Notes under the pieces: generated by a model
Told to the model about the DNA's origin: nothing
Seen by the model: only the letters and a program-made list of their open reading frames with translations
Database searches by the model: none
Position numbers and translations under genes: made by a program
Shown here: positions 58,986 to 64,000 of the stretch, one piece after another
Layout: each line of letters starts with the position of its first letter
Position numbering within the stretch: the stretch's first letter is position 1
DNA from: Nipponacmea schrenckii
Taxonomy: Eukaryota > Mollusca > Gastropoda > Lottiidae
Reading direction: 5' to 3'
DNA length: 64,000 nucleotides
Assembly: GCA_030562195.1 (NCBI GenBank)
Contig: CM060202.1
Location: 15,066,001-15,130,000, forward strand

Positions 58986-60300
58986 TATTATAGGTATATT
59001 ATTGTAATGATTAAAACAGACATTAGTTTATTATGATTCAATACTACATTAAGTAGAAGAGTGTGTAAAACTCATTATTTCTTACACTTTAGATTATATT
59101 TTTACGCTATAATCACATTACCTTAAATACCAGCTGATTATATTATGTCTGTGTTCTTATCGGAATGGAAATAAAACGAACTCCATGTCCTACTGAACCG
59201 TCATTAAAAGAGATGATTAAGAATTGTCTTTAAAAAAAAAAAAAATTGGACAGTCGTTTTACGCTTTCCCTTTCGAAACATAAATATAACCTCTTAGAAT
59301 GGGCATGTAATATAAAGTCTCATACTTGGGCAATAAGAGTATAGATTCACCAGATTGGACTTATCAGGCACCATGACTAATGAATAGAATCTCTTTGAAA
59401 TCTTAGACAATGTTATTGAAAAACGCTATTAAGCTTATATACTTTATCCGTCTTCACCAATAAAAAGAATGGTTAAAGGGAAATAATCGTATTTAATAAA
59501 ACTGAAGACAACTTTATTTCTTATTTGGAGGTTAAACTACACAAAGTCTCAGTTTGTTGCTTTTTTATGCTCGATGTAGACCTGCAAGCAAGTCGTTGGA
59601 ATGAAGCTGAAAATCCAGCTGTTTAATTCGGATTTCACTCCACTCTTCTCTAATACTGCTTCATGTAGTTTTAAGGTATAAACTAAAGAGATGAAATATT
59701 AAACAAAATTTAGGATAAAATAAAGGAGAAGGGAATATTTCTATTCTGAAATAACAGTTGAAAATAACTTTTCTTACCAAAAAACCTCATAGAGTGGACC
59801 TTTAATTAACAGTTAATAGTGATTATGAATTCACGATATGCAATTATAAATATGCCTAAAATTTAGATGGGTTTGACATCTAGCATTTTCATGTATTAAA
59901 GTATTCAAGTAAAAGTCGATTTCTTTCAAACATAAGCTGCTCTTCCACCTCGGTGGTGAGCTGATAATACCATAGCTGTGGATTCCTAAGATTCAGGGGG
60001 AATTGCGGCAACAAGTCTTACAGTGCTACTCCCATATCAAATGTTGAGTCGGCATATCTTCTCTTGTTTTATTGGTTTTTAATATTTGATTAGCAATGCC
60101 TATGACCTATGATCATTTGAGAGACTACTTAAGGTGAAACTTCATATAGATAAACTAAATCGACTGCGATTCATAATATTGCTTTCATATAGTGAAATAT
60201 ACCCACTATTATCAACTATACATGACTGCAGATTACAATAGGTAAGTAGAACAGTGAGATTTACAGGTTTCTAGAAATCAGAAGGAAAATAACGATAACG

Positions 60301-60351
60301 GAGCATTTTCAGTTGACGGATGCAAAGGAGCATTTTCAGTTGACGGATGCG
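60301..60351. repeat. 27-bp tandem duplication
   Basis: gagcattttcagttgacgga followed by tgcaaag, then again gagcattttcagttgacgga and tgcg at 60,328. The copies are identical through 24 bases, so recent. Confidence 0.95.
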
Positions 60352-61099
60352 TCCCTTTCGACTGCCCCTGTGGGCAGCAGTCGTTGAAATCTAGTTTTAC
60401 CCAAAGTTTACCCAACCCTGAATTGAACTACCTGGCCCAAAATAATTCCACACCCTTAAACTTATAAAAAAGGTTGCAGTTCATATAAATTCGACACTAT
60501 ATAACAAATGATGTGCGAATAGGATAAGGCATTTCAACAATCGACCTGCTGTATTCCTGCAAATAAATTAAACTCTCCGACCAGGAAGTTCATTTCCAAT
60601 GACAAAACCAAAATAACTTCTGTTTCTCTTTATTGAGAGATGATATGAAAACAAAATGAGTGCTTGAGGCTTGAAATAAAATAGATTTCTACAGACATCA
60701 ATAGACAATAGCCAGAGTTCATTATTATACAAATTCCTTAAACCCCTAGTTTGGGTTTTACAAAATATATTTCCAAGTAAATTAAAGTATAGGTTAGAGT
60801 TAATTAAATTTCTCTGCATGCAAACTAAATGAGGTACTTAAATCTATAATTATATTTAATTACATAGGCTACAATTCATATTTTTTGAAGTCAATCAAAC
60901 TTGCTAAATAACTTTCCCGCTTTGCTCTCATCTTACGATTTTATATTAAATTTGGCACTAACATCTACCTTAACTTCCAGCATTGCAATATTGTTACAAT
61001 TACAGGTATTAACATAGTTCTCTTTTTCTAGAGTTTTTTTCATTCATTTAATTAAGACATGAAACTTTCTAATTGATTTGATAGTTACCATTTTAGTCA

Positions 61100-61400
61100 G
61101 CAATAACAAGCATTCAATATGCCTACAATGTCAATTCTACTTATAACCAAATGTCAAGACTATAATTGAAATGATGTCAAGCCTACTTTATGTCATTATA
61201 ATATGATATCATTATAAAGAATAAACCAATTTGTAACAGTAACATTATATCATGATTTCAATTTTACTTATTACATTATGTCAAGTTATAAGATGTATGC
61301 CATACTTTAAATCTCATGGAAAGTTACAACATGATGTCAAGTCTATAAAATAATCAAGTTTAATATGATTTCAGAAGTCTTATTATAAGGGTATAAGACA
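61100..61400. repeat. Degenerate repeat rich in atgtcaag phrases
   Basis: The phrase aatgtcaag, gatgtcaag or tatgtcaag occurs at least five times in 300 bp, usually followed by ctataa or ttataag. Copies are too diverged to fix a period. Confidence 0.45.
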
Positions 61401-63127
61401 AAACTTGACATCAAGTTCAGATTACTGTACAGTATGCTCAAATTTTCTTTATTATAAAAAAAACATTAGCTCCAACATGACAGGCAAATATTTAAAGTCC
61501 TACCATTTGCGTTAAAGATGACATTTAATCAAACTAATTTAGTTAAAAATATATTAACCTGGACTATGAAATAAAGTAAAAGAATGTCAGAAACATACCA
61601 TATTTGATAAAGTTTTCTGTTTTATGATTGTGGTGGCTTTATTTCACAAAAATATACTTCTAGGCAAATGTTGCATAAGAAGTACAGAAGGCGATTCAAA
61701 AAGGGTAAATAAAGTATACAAGCCTTCATATTTTACATGCTGTTATGTCTGGGTGTTGAAGCAGGGTCCATCTCAAATTCTACTGACAGAAAATAAAACT
61801 TATAATTTTAATGCTCAGGCAAAGTGACATAATTTCAATTATCATTAAGATGAATTTTTTTGACCATGAACAAAAGATAAAAATATCACATCCTAGAAGT
61901 GAGAAACTTATTCTTATATTTATATACAAATTTGACAGCGAAGATATATATGTACATCTAGGAGCCATTCAAAACTGGCACGAACAGTCTATTTGATATG
62001 GAGGTAGTTTAAATAGTTATTACAACAATATCAGTCTTTTTTGTCAAGTTTCAACAACCAATTATTCTACCCTAAATAAAAAAAATAGACCATTCTTGTA
62101 TATGTGCTGAATTGTTCCTGGATATACATAAATATCTATATCTGATAATAGTAATGCAATTACACAAAGACAAATTTCATTGGCTGACCAATTGTGGCCA
62201 AAAATATTGACAAGACATTTTGAATGACTGATAGTAATAACCACCTATTGGTCTTTATTCATGTTTCTAAAATGTCAACATGCAAAGTCTGGTAAAGACA
62301 TTTTTGCCTTACCTTGAATATTCCAATTATAAACATGTTTGTCTATTTCAATTTAGGTACCTCACAGAACCAAAATCAGACTTTCCATTTATTTTAATAA
62401 TTACCCTTCCAAGAAATTAAGTTCTTGGAACTGTACTAACACATGCATTAATATTTTTGCCCAACAAATGATAACAAAAAGGCAGTCCTTTCAGAGATTA
62501 CAATTATTCTTGGTCTTGATCACAAGAAGTCAGACAATCAAATTTGTAAATGGCATTAACATTAAATAAAACATTCATATAATGAATTAAAAATAGAAAA
62601 TAAATCATGCAAATACACATAACCATCTTTAAACATTCTCAAACTTGAGTTATCTCCCTTCTAGCACGAAAACAACATTCATTCTCACTCTCAGAATTCT
62701 TACATTTTTAAAGGAATTTCAAATCTAATTCTATATTTTCCTGACAAATTGGTTTTATTTCCAGCTTTCCAAATGGTTTAATTTTAGGTGTAAAAGATTC
62801 AAGTATACTTCCTAAATCTAGAATTTATCTCAGAAAACTTCAAGTGCAACATTGTTTTTTTCAGAAAGTTGGAACAACTGACGCCTGTTAAAAAATCATA
62901 GAATTAGACATAACATGTCCTTCAATGAACATCAAATTGCTTTGGATTAAACAACCAGCCAAATTTACAAACTTGTTGTATAACCTAGATATGCGGTACA
63001 TTGTTTTTTTTGCTGTGATCAGTTCCTAATTCAAAATAAGATGATAATATTCACTCCATATGCCTATATTTAACCAAAACAAATGATTTACAATAATAAA
63101 AAAAATGTGATCAACACTACAATCATT

Positions 63128-63149
63128 TATATATATATATATATATATT
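63128..63149. repeat. (TA)n microsatellite
   Basis: About eleven uninterrupted TA dinucleotides, which could fold into a cruciform. Confidence 0.9.
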
Positions 63150-64000
63150 ATTCACAAATATCTATTCATAATAATAATTTACAAAACACAAAATGTCATT
63201 TAAAAACATATAACTTACTTGATAAACTTGTGGAGACCTCAATGCTATAACTTATACACTATGCAATATGAATCTTTCAAAATTGTATATTTTTTAAAAC
63301 AAAGGCATCATTCACAATGTCAAGATATTACAAACTTTGCAGCTATTGGATTGGATTGTATGCAGATTGTACAAATCCTCAGTTTGTCCTACTGTTAAGG
63401 GCTCTGATTGGCTATTGTGTACAATCTAATCAAATTTATATGATATCGCAAAAGAGGTGCTTTATGATTCATATTAGCGTGACATTGTGAAGATGTAGGC
63501 AAGGGAACTCTGTACATTCAAAATCAATTTGAAAAACAGAAACACGTCCAGTTTTTAAATGTTATTGACCACAACATTCTTGGGGGTATAGTTTCAATTA
63601 CCAGTAATTGAGACAAGAAGAGTTTCATGCTTTTTTTTTCAACCCAGAAAAATATGACATCATATCTCAAAATCTTTTGACCATTTTTGAAACTTTGGTG
63701 TATAACTGTGATATTGCAGAAAAAAGAACAAATTTCAAATGCTAAGTAAGCAACTAAAACTCTTATTTGCTCACTTCAAAATTTCTTTACCTTCAGTAGA
63801 ATATATATAAATCTAATATTTTGGATTTCACAAGTGATCAATTTATCATTTTGAATAAGCAAAAAGCCCTATTTGGAAAATGCCAGTATAAATGTATGTG
63901 TAAATAATATTTGAAGAAAGAATTCATCTAATTTAGTCTAGCAACTAGAAGAGGCCAATTTAAGCTAAATATATTCCTTTTTCAAAACTAAAATCTTGTT

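Larger units (their letters stand above)
58986..64000. other. Upstream intergenic DNA, no gene recognised
   Basis: AT-rich, unusually poor in long open frames on both strands. It contains a 13-A run at 59,231, a 27-bp tandem duplication at 60,301, an atgtcaag-rich degenerate repeat at 61,100-61,400 and a (TA) run at 63,128-63,149. The low-complexity, ORF-poor composition of 60.8-64.0 kb would suit a long 3' UTR of a neighbour as well as plain intergenic DNA; the sequence does not decide. Confidence 0.6.

Overview
The window is eukaryotic nuclear DNA, AT-rich and with few genes. It carries most of one gene on the minus strand: the alpha subunit of nitric-oxide-sensitive (soluble) guanylate cyclase. 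Eight coding exons joined by GT-AG introns encode the first 607 residues without a phase error: Ser-rich leader, heme-less H-NOX-like domain, HNOBA/PAS-like region, coiled coil and the first part of the class III cyclase domain. The remaining cyclase exons are not in the window and must lie beyond base 1. The organism is most likely a mollusc, probably a bivalve. This is inferred from an interspersed ~160-bp repeat containing the phrase caagggcaataactc, from tRNA-derived SINEs and from the intron architecture; the species cannot be fixed from the sequence.

Layout in the direction of transcription (right to left): 58.4-64.0 kb is AT-rich upstream DNA with repeats and no recognisable gene; 57.98-58.43 kb is the probable leader and promoter, with two opposed CCAAT boxes and a small CpG cluster; exon 1 ends at 57,681; intron 1 is 32.6 kb; exons 2-5 cluster between 25.1 and 22.4 kb; exons 6, 7 and 8 lie at 14.8, 10.7 and 5.4 kb, separated by 4-7.5 kb introns; 1-5,332 is the start of intron 8.

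Most of the structure outside the exons is repetitive. There are three loci of the mollusc-type ~160-bp repeat (20.9-22.3, 34.2-34.6 and 52.3-52.8 kb), one nearly complete tRNA-SINE at 47 kb with two 3'-end fragments of the same family, and several fold-back/MITE-like hairpins. Four minisatellites or tandem groups stand out: 40-bp units at 44.5-45.05 kb, ~20-bp units at 45.46-46.09 kb, 58/59/66-bp units at 53.3-54.4 kb and ~100-bp units at 58.6 kb. Several short recent duplications are also present. One of them has copied the 3' splice site of exon 8 about 140 bp upstream of the real one.

I see no prokaryotic-type system, CRISPR array, functional tRNA/rRNA gene or second protein-coding gene. 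The most informative biology is in the cyclase itself. Its H-NOX-like domain looks much more beta-like than the vertebrate alpha, with the heme-ligating histidine position occupied by Gln and the Y-x-S-x-R motif reduced to Y-x-S-x-H.
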